Shown one piece after another: positions 35,241 through 44,714 of a stretch of DNA of 44,714 nt. Both the position numbers and the translations under genes were made by a program. The DNA comes from Actinomycetales bacterium (GTDB taxonomy: Bacteria > Actinomycetota > Actinomycetes > Nanopelagicales > Nanopelagicaceae). The notes below the pieces were generated by a model, which saw only the letters and a list, made by a program, of their open reading frames with translations, ran no database searches and was not told where the DNA came from. Every line of letters starts with the position of its first letter. Within the stretch, counting starts at the first letter, position 1. The stretch lies in assembly GCA_018969585.1 (NCBI GenBank), contig JAGWYB010000009.1, positions 1-44,714 of the forward strand, given 5' to 3'.

Positions 35241-36715
35241 TTGAATTTGAAGCCATTCTCTTTGATGTGGGAAACACACTAGTTGAACAGAGATTTTATG
35301 ATTCTGATAAATCTAGAGCGTCACTCCTACCTGGTGTTGCCGAATTACTTCGCGCTCTAACGGGAAAATTTCGACTAGGCGTAGTTTCTAATTCCAAGGT
35401 TTTTGATTCAACTGATATTAAAAATAAATTAGAGGAATGTGGTATCGCGGATTATTTTGAAGTTTTTGTCTCAAGTCTTGACGTGGGTGAAGAAAAGCCC
35501 TCTCCTCTACCACTCAAAGTCGCCTTAGAAAAAATGAATATCAGTTGTGAAAAAGCTCTATATATAGGTGACAATGAAATTGATCGACTCGCTGCCGAAG
35601 CTGCTGGTATGGAATTCTTATTCACCTCAAAAGATATAAGAGAATCGTTTTCGGATTATGAATTTTCATTAAAATCTGCATGGCAACGGGGATTAGGAAA
35701 AAAAATTAGAAAATTTCCCGAAGTCGCCGTTGAAATCCGGTCACATATTGATGGCCGTGCTAAGCCCAAAGGTTCACTAGGACTCCTTGAGGAAATGGCT
35801 ATTCAGATCTCAAACATAACTGGTGAAGCGCCGAAGATAGATCCCGCCGGGGCTGCAATCTTTATCGCAGATCACGGAGTAGCGGCCGATAATTCAGTAA
35901 CGCCCTGGCCACAATCTATAACAGCACGCATGGCGGATTTGATTGTTGACGGGAATGCGGCAGTCTCAGTAATTGCACGAAATTCAGATGTCTATCTTGA
36001 GGTAATTAATTTAGGGACGGTTACGAAGACTCACTCAATTAATGTGCGGAATGAAACTATTTCAACTGGAACTTTAGATTTTCGACAGAAAGAAGCTATG
36101 TCTGAATCACAACTCAACCAGGCGCTTGAAGTCGGAGCCAAAACCGCAGAACGGCTAATAGCAGGAGGCTCAAGAAGCATCAGCATCGGCGAAGTAGGAA
36201 TAGGCAACACGACTTCATCTGCGATCTTGATAGGTGTATTTTGTGGAGTATCGGCAGCTGAAGTTACAGGCAGAGGTTCCGGCATTCCAGACGAAGTTTT
36301 TAAATCAAAATTACTAGTTGTAGCGAACCAGATTGGTAAATTATCTTCAAAGGAAGACCCACTGAAAATCCTCCGTCATTTCGGAGGCTTTGAATTGGCA
36401 GCAATGGTTGGGTTGATTGTTAGGTCTGCAAGTCTAAACATTCCAGTTATTTTAGATGGAGTAACAACTCTCGCTTCCGCACTTGTTGCGGTTGCTATCA
36501 AACCTGAAGTCAGAAATTCGATGCTTTTAGGTCATCTCTCGTCTGAGCCAGCAAGCAAAATCGCTGCAGAAAATTTGAATCTAAAACCAATTCTCGACTT
36601 AGATCTTCGACTAGGTGAGGGAACGGGGGCAATTTTAAGTGTTCCGATCATTCGCGCCGCCTGCAGGCTCCATGCTGAGATGTCACCGCTATCTGATGTC
36701 GTTAACCTAGACTAA
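35228..36715 (+). CDS. cobT: HAD-family hydrolase fused to CobT (DMB phosphoribosyltransferase)
   Basis: 495 aa, two domains. Residues 1-140 are HAD-like: motif I D13-V-G-N-T17, motif II VVSNS, motif III Lys in EEKPSPLPLK, motif IV YIGDNEID. The second motif I Asp is replaced by Gly (G15), so catalysis may differ from standard HAD phosphatases. Residues about 165-495 are CobT, which makes alpha-ribazole 5'-phosphate from nicotinate mononucleotide and dimethylbenzimidazole: GRAKPKGSLG, FIADHGVA, GEVGIGNTTSS and RLGEGTGA with catalytic E464. No stop or frameshift divides them. The operon lacks cobC, so the HAD part might act as alpha-ribazole phosphatase; this is inference. It overlaps cobS by 13 nt. 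Confidence 0.9.
   Translation: MDNLVEFEAILFDVGNTLVEQRFYDSDKSRASLLPGVAELLRALTGKFRLGVVSNSKVFDSTDIKNKLEECGIADYFEVFVSSLDVGEEKPSPLPLKVALEKMNISCEKALYIGDNEIDRLAAEAAGMEFLFTSKDIRESFSDYEFSLKSAWQRGLGKKIRKFPEVAVEIRSHIDGRAKPKGSLGLLEEMAIQISNITGEAPKIDPAGAAIFIADHGVAADNSVTPWPQSITARMADLIVDGNAAVSVIARNSDVYLEVINLGTVTKTHSINVRNETISTGTLDFRQKEAMSESQLNQALEVGAKTAERLIAGGSRSISIGEVGIGNTTSSAILIGVFCGVSAAEVTGRGSGIPDEVFKSKLLVVANQIGKLSSKEDPLKILRHFGGFELAAMVGLIVRSASLNIPVILDGVTTLASALVAVAIKPEVRNSMLLGHLSSEPASKIAAENLNLKPILDLDLRLGEGTGAILSVPIIRAACRLHAEMSPLSDVVNLD
36708..36713 (+). promoter_or_regulatory. Possible -10 box of the SDR gene, leaderless
   Basis: TAGACT lies across the last codons of the HAD-cobT gene and ends 7 nt before the ATG at 36721. 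Confidence 0.4.
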
Positions 36716-36720
36716 TCATC

Positions 36721-37419
36721 ATGGCGCTCACATTTGTTACCGGCGGAAGTCGAGGCTTGGGTAAAGAGGTGGCCAGCGCGCTTGCAAAACGCGGAGATAA
36801 AGTAGTGATTGTAGGGAAAGATAAAGATAGAGCTGCTGCTACCGCTAAAGAAATTGGTTGTGTTTTTGAAATAGTAGATTTAGAAAATCAATCTCAATCC
36901 CGTTTAACTGCAGATGCCATGCTCGGCAAATATGGAGTTCCAGATGTAGTTGTATTGGCTCATGGAGTTATGAGTGAGAAAATGGCAAAGACCTTAAGGA
37001 CCACAGACAGTGAGTGGAACCGTGTCATGAATATCAACTTAAATTCCACGTTTACCTTGGTAAATGTATTTGGTTCAAAGATGGCAGAAGCAAGAAAGGG
37101 TCGCATCATTATTTTTTCGGCCTGTCTTGGAAGAATGTCAGGCCCTGGAAACGCTGGTGGATTAGCTCCGTATCGAATCTCTAAAGCAGGCGTCAATGCA
37201 TTGGTCAGAAATCTAGCTCATGAAACTGGCCACGGAAGTCGTGGCTTTCTAGTCGATGCAATCTGTCCAAACCATAGCCGCACAGATATGGGCGGACCTG
37301 ATGCGCCTCGTAGCGCAGCGGAGGGAGCCGAGACTGCTATCTGGTTGGCAACAAGAGAATTCTCTGCCGGCGATACAACAGGAGTTCTTTGGGAAGATCA
37401 CGAAATAGTTCCTTGGTAG
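36721..37419 (+). CDS. Short-chain dehydrogenase/reductase
   Basis: 232-aa NAD(P)-dependent oxidoreductase. Dinucleotide motif TGGSRGLG (residues 7-14), then NAG-like VLAHGV, INLNSTF, the catalytic Ser in FSACLG, and the YRISK pair (Tyr-x-x-x-Lys) near residue 153. The classical SDR fold is complete but short at the C-terminus. It lies 5 nt after HAD-cobT, and possibly has its own start. The substrate is unknown; a cobalamin role is not supported by any family knowledge, so this may be an unrelated neighbour. Confidence 0.85.
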   Translation: MALTFVTGGSRGLGKEVASALAKRGDKVVIVGKDKDRAAATAKEIGCVFEIVDLENQSQSRLTADAMLGKYGVPDVVVLAHGVMSEKMAKTLRTTDSEWNRVMNINLNSTFTLVNVFGSKMAEARKGRIIIFSACLGRMSGPGNAGGLAPYRISKAGVNALVRNLAHETGHGSRGFLVDAICPNHSRTDMGGPDAPRSAAEGAETAIWLATREFSAGDTTGVLWEDHEIVPW

Positions 37420-37462
37420 GAATCAAAGCAAGAATCAATCCGCCTAGTACGTTTTGAAAGAA

Positions 37463-37468
37463 TAGACT
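37463..37468 (+). promoter_or_regulatory. -10 box of hisD, leaderless
   Basis: TAGACT ends 6 nt before the hisD ATG at 37475, within a 55-nt gap that holds nothing else recognised. Confidence 0.5.
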
Positions 37469-37474
37469 TAGAAC

Positions 37475-38779
37475 ATGTTGATGCGCAAACTAGATTTTCG
37501 GGGTAAAAAATTTACTAAGTCTGAACTCAAACGCGCACTACCTCGTGGAAATTTTTCAATATCTGATGCGCTGAAAAAAATTGAACCAATTCTCCAACGC
37601 GTTGAAAAGGCTAGCGAAAGCGATCTTTTAGATATCTGCCAAGAGCTGGATGGAGTCCGACCACAGTCAATCCGGGTTAGCCGCGAGGCGCTAGATAAGG
37701 CGCTCAATAATCTAGACAAAGAAGTTCGGGCTGCCCTAGCGGAAAGTATCCGTCGGGTGAGGAAAGTTCATGCCGATCAATTACCTGAGTTGAAAGTAAC
37801 TGAGGTTTCTGCGAGCGGAACTGTAACTCGAAAGTGGATTCCAGTAGATCGCGTTGGAACTTATGCACCGGGTGGGCTGGCAACTTACCCGAGTTCAGTA
37901 ATCATGAATGTTGTACCGGCACAGATTGCGGGTGTCTCAAGTGTTGCAGTCGCATCTCCGCCACAGAAGAAAAATGGTGGATTACCTGATGAGATTGTTT
38001 TAGCTACATGTAGGTTACTTGATGTTGATGAAGTCTTTGCAATTGGTGGAGCACAAGCCGTTGCCATGTTTGCATATGGCGTGCCTGGATTATGCGAGAG
38101 CGTTGATATTGTGACTGGACCCGGAAATATTTATGTTGCCGCAGCAAAGCGCGCGCTACGTGGGTTAATTGGAATTGATTCAGAAGCTGGTCCGACTGAA
38201 ATTATGGTCCTAGCTGATTCGAACGCAGATCCGATCCACGTCGCATCAGATCTAGTAAGCCAGGCCGAGCACGATGAACTCGCTGCAGCGATATTAGTAA
38301 CCAACTCAGTTGAGTTAAGTAATAAAGTACAAGAAATTGTGGCGGAACGAGCAGCTTCTACCAAACATGCTAAACGCGTCCAAACTTCACTGAGCGCTGC
38401 ACAATCTGGAATTGTTTTAGTTGATACGTTAGATGATGGATTTTCAGTTATTAATGCGTATGCGCCTGAGCATCTAGAATTATTGATAGAAAACGCCGAA
38501 AAACTCTCAAATAAAGTAAGAAATGCCGGCGCAATATTCCTCGGAACTTATTCGCCCGTTTCTTTGGGTGATTATGCGGCTGGATCGAATCACGTACTTC
38601 CGACCGGCGGATGCGCCTGTCACTCAAGCGCGTTATCAGTCAACACTTTTCTCAAGAATGTTTCCCAAATTGAGTACAGCAAGGAAGCGCTCGCAGAAAT
38701 TGCGGCTCAGGTGGTCAAACTGGCGGAAGCCGAGAACCTGCCGGCTCACGGTGAGGCGATTACCGCACGATTTGAGTAG
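37475..38779 (+). CDS. hisD: Histidinol dehydrogenase
   Basis: Last two oxidations of histidine biosynthesis (histidinol to histidine, NAD-dependent, zinc enzyme). 434 aa, normal length. Motifs: VPGGLATYPSS-like APGGLATYPSS, VDIVTGPGNIYVAAAKR, the zinc/catalytic segment GPTEIMVLADSNADPIHVASDLVSQAEHDE, and APEHLELL. ATG 37475 or 37481. Standing alone here: no other his gene is in the window, although hisD-hisC pairs are common in actinobacteria. Confidence 0.95.
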   Translation: MLMRKLDFRGKKFTKSELKRALPRGNFSISDALKKIEPILQRVEKASESDLLDICQELDGVRPQSIRVSREALDKALNNLDKEVRAALAESIRRVRKVHADQLPELKVTEVSASGTVTRKWIPVDRVGTYAPGGLATYPSSVIMNVVPAQIAGVSSVAVASPPQKKNGGLPDEIVLATCRLLDVDEVFAIGGAQAVAMFAYGVPGLCESVDIVTGPGNIYVAAAKRALRGLIGIDSEAGPTEIMVLADSNADPIHVASDLVSQAEHDELAAAILVTNSVELSNKVQEIVAERAASTKHAKRVQTSLSAAQSGIVLVDTLDDGFSVINAYAPEHLELLIENAEKLSNKVRNAGAIFLGTYSPVSLGDYAAGSNHVLPTGGCACHSSALSVNTFLKNVSQIEYSKEALAEIAAQVVKLAEAENLPAHGEAITARFE

Positions 38780-38796
38780 TACCTCCAGATGCCTAT

Positions 38797-38829
38797 CTAG
38801 GGGGAATTTGGTAAGTTTTCACCCCTTAG
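38797..38829. repeat. Inverted repeat between hisD and gltB
   Basis: CTAGGGGG (38797-38804) pairs with CCCCTTAG (38822-38829) with one G-T, and a 17-nt loop. It has no T-tract, so it could be a weak hisD terminator, an RNA hairpin or an operator in front of gltBD. Confidence 0.4.
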
Positions 38830-38852
38830 GGCCATCGTCGTCCCACTGAAGT

Positions 38853-38858
38853 TACTCT
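38853..38858 (+). promoter_or_regulatory. Possible -10 box of gltB
   Basis: TACTCT lies 21 nt before the gltB ATG at 38880, leaving a short leader with GGAG (38872-38875) as ribosome binding site. The inverted repeat at 38797-38829 lies just upstream. Confidence 0.38.
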
Positions 38859-38879
38859 GAAAAATCGAGATGGAGAACG

Positions 38880-41800
38880 ATGGCACAGCAAGAACGACTA
38901 TTCAGCGCTCTGCCGGAGCGAAGCGGTCTTTATGATCCTTCTTTCGAGCATGATGCCTGTGGCGTTGCCATGGTTGCAACCTTAAATAAAAAAGCAAGCC
39001 ACGAAATTGTTCAGCAGGGACTTCAAGCTCTTCGTAACTTAAATCATCGCGGCGCCTCGGGGGCCGAGCCAAACAGCGGAGATGGCGCCGGAATCATGGT
39101 GCGAATCCCCGATGAATTTCTCCGCGCAAATGTGAAATTTGAATTACCTCCTGTTGGAAGTTACGCCACGGGTATTGCTTTTGTTCCGAAAAATTATGGT
39201 GATTTATCCGGTCTTGAAAAGTTCGCAACCGAGGAAGGTCTCAAAGTTCTCGGCTGGCGAGATGTGCCGGTTGATTCCTCAAGCTTGGGCGATACAGCAC
39301 TTTCGGTTATGCCTGATTTCAAACAAATCTTTCTCTCAAGTATCTCCAAAGAAAGCGGAATCGAATTAGATCGCCGAGTTTTTGTATTTAGAAAGCGCGT
39401 TGAACATTCTCTGCCGATTTATTTTGCGGGTTTATCGACTCGCACTCTGGTCTATAAAGGAATGTTGACTACCTATCAACTCTCTGAATTCTTTATTGAC
39501 TTGAATGATCCAGCCTTCGCCTCGCCTTTCGCTCTCGTTCACTCGAGATTTTCTACTAATACATTTCCATCTTGGCCATTAGCTCATCCCTATCGATATA
39601 TCGCACACAATGGTGAAATTAATACGCTAAAGGGAAATAGAAATTGGATGGCAGCGCGAGAGGCTCTATTAGAGAGTAATTTAATTCCCGGCGATATCAA
39701 ACGATTATTTCCAATCGTAAATCCACAAGGTAGCGATTCATCTTCATTTGATGAAGTTCTTGAATTGCTTTACTTGGGAGGTCGGTCACTTCCACATGCA
39801 GTCTTGATGATGATTCCAGAAGCTTGGGAAAAGAACTCCACCATGACGCAGGAACGAAGAGACTTTTATCGGTTCCATGCCTCATTGATGGAGCCGTGGG
39901 ATGGACCAGCCTGTATAACGTTTAGCGATGGCCAATACATCGGTGCAGTTTTAGATAGAAATGGTTTGCGCCCAAGTCGATTCTGGGTAACCGATGATGG
40001 TCTAGTAGTTCTTGCTAGCGAAGTTGGAGTTCTAGATATCGCGCCGGACCGAGTTATTCGAAAGGGCCGATTACAGCCCGGGAAAATGTTCTTGGTCGAC
40101 CTTGAAGCAGGACGAGTAATTGAAGATGACGAAATTAAGGATGAATTAGCAAGCGCGGCTCCGTATGGCCAGTGGCTCAATGATGGCCTCGTAGATCTCA
40201 AGGATATTCCGACGAGAGAACATATTTTTTATCCTCACTCCTCAGTGCTTAGACGTCAAAGAGCTTTTGGATACACCGAAGAAGAGATTCGTCTAATCAT
40301 CTCTCCAATGGCGCGATCTGGCGCAGAGCCGATCGGTTCGATGGGAACTGATACACCGGTTGCGGTTCTCTCTGAAAAACCAAGATTGCTCTTTGATTAC
40401 TTCAGTCAAATTTTTGCTCAAGTTACCAATCCACCACTCGATGCAATTCGAGAGGAACTAGTAACGTCTTTAGGCGGCTCAATCGGACCGGAGCACAATC
40501 TTCTTGATCCCGGCCCAGAATCCTGCCGTCAAATCACTCTTGATTTTCCAGTGATTGATAATGATCAGTTAGCAAAAATTATTCACATAAATGCAGACGG
40601 AAATCATCCGGGTTTAACTGCCTACAAAGTAAAGGGTCTATTCCCGATTGCCGAAGGTGGCGAAGGCTTAAAAAACCGTATTGAAGAAATTAGAAGTGAA
40701 GTTTCGCAAGCAATAAAGGATGGCGCCCACATAATTGTTCTCTCCGATCGCGATGGTGACGCAGAAAATGCTCCGATTCCTTCATTGTTGTTAACTGCCG
40801 CAGTTCATCACCATTTAATTCGCGAGAAGACTCGAACCCAGGTTGGCTTAGTTGTCGAGTCCGGAGAAGTAAGAGAAGTCCATCACGTAGCGTTATTGGT
40901 TGGATATGGCGCAGCTGCGGTCAATCCATATCTCGCTATGGAGAGCGCTGAAGATCTTGTACTCCAAGGCGTACTCACCGATGTAACACCGGAAACCGCT
41001 GTCTATAACTTGATTAAATCACTTGGAAAAGGTGTTTTGAAAGTTATGTCAAAGATGGGAATTTCGACGATAGCTTCGTATACCGGCGCTCAAACTTTTG
41101 AAGCGCTTGGCTTATCACAAGAGCTAATTGATGAATATTTCGCAGGAACCACCTCGAGATTAGGCGGAGTTGGTTTAGATGTAATTGCTGAAGAAACTAT
41201 CAAACGCCATCACATCGCGTACCCACCTGGAGGCGAAATCCCAAACACTATGCGCCTACAAATTGGCGGCGAGTATCAATGGCGCCGAGATGGCGAGCCA
41301 CATCTATTCGATCCAGAAACCGTGTTTGCGCTGCAACATGCCACCAGAGCAAAGCGCTATGACATATTCCGACGCTACACCTCTCGGGTTGATGAACAAG
41401 CCAAGTCGTTAATGACACTAAGAGGCTTATTTACCTTCAAAGAAGGGGTTCGTAAACCAATTCCAATTGATGAGGTTGAACCAATCAGCTCCATCGTAAA
41501 GAGATTTTCTACGGGAGCTATGTCATATGGATCCATTTCGCAAGAAGCTCACGAAACTTTAGCAATCGCGATGAATCGCCTCGGTGGTAAATCAAATACC
41601 GGAGAAGGTGGAGAAGATCCTGAGCGTTATACAAAGTTACCCAACGGAGATTCCAAACGCTCCTCTATAAAGCAAGTTGCTTCAGCGCGTTTTGGTGTCA
41701 CCAGTGAGTATCTAGTAAACGCTGATGATCTCCAGATTAAGATGGCGCAAGGCGCAAAGCCTGGCGAAGGTGGACAGTTACCGGGTAACAAGGTTTATCC

Positions 41801-43412
41801 GTGGATAGCGAAAACACGCCACTCAACACCCGGAGTTGGATTGATATCGCCACCTCCTCATCACGACATCTACTCAATTGAAGATCTTGCCCAATTAATT
41901 CATGATCTAAAGAATTCGAATCGTGACGCAAGAATCCACGTTAAATTAGTGGCACAGGTCGGAGTTGGAACTGTTGCTGCTGGCGTAAGTAAGGCGCACG
42001 CTGACGTTGTATTGATCTCTGGCCATGATGGCGGAACCGGAGCCTCACCTCTAACTTCACTTAAGCATGCTGGCGCGCCATGGGAGTTGGGATTAGCTGA
42101 AACGCAACAGACTCTAATTCTCAACGGACTTCGTGATCGAATCGTTGTCCAGACTGACGGTCAGATGAAGACTGGCAGAGATGTAGTTATCGCCGCTCTA
42201 TTGGGAGCCGAAGAGTATGGCTTCGCGACTGCGCCACTGGTTGTATCTGGCTGCGTGATGATGCGCGTCTGCCACCTAGACACCTGTCCGGTAGGCGTTG
42301 CAACTCAGAATCCAGAATTGCGAAAGCGATTCACTGGAAAACCCGAATTTGTTGAAACATTCTTTGAATACATCGCAGAGGAAGTTCGCGAATGGCTCGC
42401 CAAGCTTGGCTTCCGCTCGCTAGATGAAGCTATCGGCCAGGTCGAGTTACTTGATACTAAGAAAGCGATTGATCACTGGAAAGCCTCTGGATTAGATCTT
42501 TCCCCAATCTTAGAATTCCCAAGCCAGAGTAAATTCCCAGCGCGCAAGCGAGAGATTACTCAAGATCATGGTTTAGCTGGCGCTCTGGATTTTGAGCTTC
42601 TGGAATTAGCAAAGCCTGCTCTTGAATCAGGTAAGCACACAACAATTTCAATGCCTATCACAAATAGAAATCGAACAGTAGGAACGATACTTGGTTCTGA
42701 AATCACAAAACGATACGGGGGCGAAGGTCTACCAGAAGACACAATTGAAGTCACGCTACATGGCTCTGCCGGTCAATCTTTAGGTGCATTTATTCCACGC
42801 GGCTTGACGATTCGCTTATATGGAGATGTAAATGATCACCTTGGAAAAGGAATCTCCGGCGGCAGATTAATTGTGCGACCAGATGAAAAAGCCAAGTTGG
42901 ACTCTGAAAAGAACATAATCGCTGGAAATGTCGTCGGATACGGCGCAACTAGCGGCGAGATTTTTGTTAGAGGAATAGTAGGCGAGCGATTCTGCGTAAG
43001 AAATTCAGGCGCAACTGCGGTTGTTGAGGGGACCGGTGATCACGGCTGCGAGTACATGACTGGTGGAACTGTAGTAGTTCTAGGCAAAACTGGTAGAAAT
43101 TTTGCTGCCGGAATGTCTGGCGGCGTTGCGTATTTACTAGATCTTGATTCACGATTGGTGAACACCGAATTAGTTGACCTACAGCCAGTCCCTGCTGAAG
43201 ATAGTGAATTGCTGTTGGCAATTGTTTCTAAATTCTTCGCTGAAACTGGATCAAAAATTGCTGATTCTCTTATGAAAGATTGGCAGAAATCGCTAACACG
43301 ATTTACTCGCGTAATGCCTCGAGATTATGCTCGAATCTTAAAAGTAATCTCTAGCGCAAAAAGTTCCGGTAAGTCCGTCGATTCCGCGATAATCGAGGTG
43401 CTCAATGGCTGA
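38880..43412 (+). CDS. gltB: Glutamate synthase (NADPH) large subunit
   Basis: Transfers the glutamine amide to 2-oxoglutarate; assimilates ammonia together with glutamine synthetase. 1510 aa, full length. The [10 protein letters not shown] segment places the N-terminal nucleophile at C27, so a 26-residue propeptide is probably removed. The FMN-binding synthase domain (about 850-1230) has [22 protein letters not shown] and [10 protein letters not shown]. The 3Fe-4S ligands are C1125, C1131 and C1136 ([15 protein letters not shown]). The C-terminal GXGXG-type domain begins near 1290. ATG 38880 has GGAG upstream. gltD overlaps its end by 8 nt. Confidence 0.97.
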   Translation: MAQQERLFSALPERSGLYDPSFEHDACGVAMVATLNKKASHEIVQQGLQALRNLNHRGASGAEPNSGDGAGIMVRIPDEFLRANVKFELPPVGSYATGIAFVPKNYGDLSGLEKFATEEGLKVLGWRDVPVDSSSLGDTALSVMPDFKQIFLSSISKESGIELDRRVFVFRKRVEHSLPIYFAGLSTRTLVYKGMLTTYQLSEFFIDLNDPAFASPFALVHSRFSTNTFPSWPLAHPYRYIAHNGEINTLKGNRNWMAAREALLESNLIPGDIKRLFPIVNPQGSDSSSFDEVLELLYLGGRSLPHAVLMMIPEAWEKNSTMTQERRDFYRFHASLMEPWDGPACITFSDGQYIGAVLDRNGLRPSRFWVTDDGLVVLASEVGVLDIAPDRVIRKGRLQPGKMFLVDLEAGRVIEDDEIKDELASAAPYGQWLNDGLVDLKDIPTREHIFYPHSSVLRRQRAFGYTEEEIRLIISPMARSGAEPIGSMGTDTPVAVLSEKPRLLFDYFSQIFAQVTNPPLDAIREELVTSLGGSIGPEHNLLDPGPESCRQITLDFPVIDNDQLAKIIHINADGNHPGLTAYKVKGLFPIAEGGEGLKNRIEEIRSEVSQAIKDGAHIIVLSDRDGDAENAPIPSLLLTAAVHHHLIREKTRTQVGLVVESGEVREVHHVALLVGYGAAAVNPYLAMESAEDLVLQGVLTDVTPETAVYNLIKSLGKGVLKVMSKMGISTIASYTGAQTFEALGLSQELIDEYFAGTTSRLGGVGLDVIAEETIKRHHIAYPPGGEIPNTMRLQIGGEYQWRRDGEPHLFDPETVFALQHATRAKRYDIFRRYTSRVDEQAKSLMTLRGLFTFKEGVRKPIPIDEVEPISSIVKRFSTGAMSYGSISQEAHETLAIAMNRLGGKSNTGEGGEDPERYTKLPNGDSKRSSIKQVASARFGVTSEYLVNADDLQIKMAQGAKPGEGGQLPGNKVYPWIAKTRHSTPGVGLISPPPHHDIYSIEDLAQLIHDLKNSNRDARIHVKLVAQVGVGTVAAGVSKAHADVVLISGHDGGTGASPLTSLKHAGAPWELGLAETQQTLILNGLRDRIVVQTDGQMKTGRDVVIAALLGAEEYGFATAPLVVSGCVMMRVCHLDTCPVGVATQNPELRKRFTGKPEFVETFFEYIAEEVREWLAKLGFRSLDEAIGQVELLDTKKAIDHWKASGLDLSPILEFPSQSKFPARKREITQDHGLAGALDFELLELAKPALESGKHTTISMPITNRNRTVGTILGSEITKRYGGEGLPEDTIEVTLHGSAGQSLGAFIPRGLTIRLYGDVNDHLGKGISGGRLIVRPDEKAKLDSEKNIIAGNVVGYGATSGEIFVRGIVGERFCVRNSGATAVVEGTGDHGCEYMTGGTVVVLGKTGRNFAAGMSGGVAYLLDLDSRLVNTELVDLQPVPAEDSELLLAIVSKFFAETGSKIADSLMKDWQKSLTRFTRVMPRDYARILKVISSAKSSGKSVDSAIIEVLNG

Positions 43413-44714
43413 TCCCAAAGGGTTCTTACGATTCGAACGCGAAACTCCGAAGCGCCGTCCGGTCGATGTACGAATTAAAGATTGGAAAGAGGTTTACGAA
43501 GAGCAAGAATTTGGTGCGCTACGAAATCAAGCTGGACGATGCATGGATTGCGGAATTCCTTTTTGTCACCAAGGCTGCCCGCTTGGAAATCTCATCCCGG
43601 AATGGAATGACCTGATCTGGCGTAATGAAAAGTTTGAAGCAATCAATCGTCTCCATGCCACAAACAATTTTCCAGAATTCACGGGACGACTCTGCCCTGC
43701 TCCATGTGAAACAGCTTGCGTATTAGGCATTAACCAAGACCCGGTAACTATCAAACAGATTGAATTGCGGACAATAGAAGAGGCATTCCAATCTGGGACC
43801 GTCCGCCCACTACAACCAGATCGAATAACAGGAAAGACCGTTGCGGTAATCGGTTCCGGCCCAGCCGGCTTAGCAGCTGCTCAACAACTTACAAGAGCCG
43901 GTCATACTGTCGTCGTATATGAGCGAGCAGACAAAATCGGTGGATTGCTTAGATATGGAATTCCTGAATTCAAAATGGAGAAATCTATTCTAGATCGACG
44001 TCTTAATCAGATGAAGCAGGAAGGCACCCAATTCCGGCCAGGCGTAAACGTCGGAGTTGATTTAACTGCAATTGATTTGAAGACTCGATACGACGCGGTT
44101 GTTATTGCTGTCGGCGCTACACAAGCTCGCGAATTAAATATTCCAGGAAGAGATGCAAAAGGTGTTTATCAATCTATGGAGTATCTACCTTGGGGAAATA
44201 AGCAGGCGCTCGGCGAGTTAAAGGAAGAACCGAAAATCTCAGCAAAAGGTAAACGCGTAATCATTTTGGGCGGTGGCGACACTGGCGCTGATTGTTTAGG
44301 TACAGCAATTCGCCAAGGCGCAGCCGAAATTACTCAAATTGAAATCTTGCCTAGACCTACAGATGAAAGACCGTCATCTCAACCATGGCCGACATATCCT
44401 GCTGTATATCGAGTAAGTAGCGCCCATGAAGAAGCGGGAGAACGCCTCTATTCCATTTCAACTCAGGAATTTATAAAGAACTCCGAAGGTAATTTAATTG
44501 GATTGAAAATTGTTGAGACAAAATACGAGAACGGTAAGTTTGAACCAGTACCTGGAACCGAACGCGTGCTTGATGCTGATATGGTCTTACTAGCACTTGG
44601 GTTTACTGGTCCCGAGCAGAACAAATTGGTTACGGAACTTGAATTAGCTCTAGATGAACGCGGCGCTATCAAACGAGATAAGGATTTCGCCACCAATATA
44701 GAGAATGTATATGT
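43405..44714 (+). CDS. gltD: Glutamate synthase small subunit (partial, runs off the window)
   Basis: NADPH-oxidising FAD and iron-sulfur subunit that feeds electrons to GltB. 436 codons are present of the usual 480 or so; the 3' end is missing. The N-terminal domain has the Fe-S cysteines in [19 protein letters not shown] and [15 protein letters not shown] motif: [15 protein letters not shown] (near residue 149). NADPH motif: [13 protein letters not shown] (near 289). ATG 43405 overlaps the gltB stop by 8 nt. Confidence 0.96.
   Translation, partial: MADPKGFLRFERETPKRRPVDVRIKDWKEVYEEQEFGALRNQAGRCMDCGIPFCHQGCPLGNLIPEWNDLIWRNEKFEAINRLHATNNFPEFTGRLCPAPCETACVLGINQDPVTIKQIELRTIEEAFQSGTVRPLQPDRITGKTVAVIGSGPAGLAAAQQLTRAGHTVVVYERADKIGGLLRYGIPEFKMEKSILDRRLNQMKQEGTQFRPGVNVGVDLTAIDLKTRYDAVVIAVGATQARELNIPGRDAKGVYQSMEYLPWGNKQALGELKEEPKISAKGKRVIILGGGDTGADCLGTAIRQGAAEITQIEILPRPTDERPSSQPWPTYPAVYRVSSAHEEAGERLYSISTQEFIKNSEGNLIGLKIVETKYENGKFEPVPGTERVLDADMVLLALGFTGPEQNKLVTELELALDERGAIKRDKDFATNIENVY

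Noticed and set aside
36721-37419. The SDR gene as a new cobalamin salvage gene
   Set aside because: Only adjacency supports it; it may have its own promoter and no known SDR acts in nucleotide-loop assembly.

Overview
The window reads as chromosomal DNA of a free-living actinobacterium with a compact, fairly AT-rich genome, plausibly a freshwater lineage of the Nanopelagicales (acI) kind. This assignment is an inference. It rests on a ppk-mutT1 neighbourhood like that of mycobacteria, PHO boxes built from 11-nt repeats as in Streptomyces, many genes with a -10 box 6-7 nt before the start codon (leaderless transcripts), oligoribonuclease, AT-rich codon use and almost no intergenic space. No mobile element, CRISPR array, rRNA or tRNA gene was seen.

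Layout. 82-4430: an AlkA-type glycosylase, then a PatB/MalY aminotransferase, an FAD oxidoreductase, two small membrane proteins and a short ribosome hibernation factor. 4438-7531: an anchored hypothetical protein, a class I methyltransferase and argG. 7538-14545: an FMN-riboswitch-controlled riboflavin operon (ribD-ribE-ribBA-ribH) that runs without a gap into the methylcitrate cycle genes prpB-prpC-prpD. 14517-20142 (minus strand): orn, a DUF4287-type protein, trhO, nnrD, a class III aminotransferase and mmsA.

20169-28504 is a phosphate block: pstC-pstA-pstB, pstS, a strong terminator, ppk, a mutT1-like NUDIX/phosphatase fusion and, convergently, ppx. PHO-box-like 11-nt repeat arrays precede pstC, pstS and ppk, and a further candidate lies between ppx and a glycosyltransferase. 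28612-30938 holds that GT28-like glycosyltransferase and a convergent sulfotransferase. 31104-36715 is a cobalamin salvage operon behind a B12 riboswitch: btuF-btuC-btuD-cobU-cobS and a gene that fuses a HAD-family hydrolase to CobT. 36721-44714: an SDR oxidoreductase, hisD, gltB and the 5' part of gltD, which runs off the window.

How the genes fit together: the aminotransferase and MmsA can turn beta-amino acids or valine breakdown products into acetyl- or propionyl-CoA, and PrpBCD oxidise propionyl-CoA without B12. The pst/ppk/ppx genes import, store and remobilise phosphate. The B12 operon imports corrinoids and rebuilds the lower nucleotide loop. The most unusual item is the HAD-CobT fusion in a salvage operon with no cobC. 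The best-resolved regulatory logic is the FMN switch, in which P1 and an anti-sequestor compete for the same bases.
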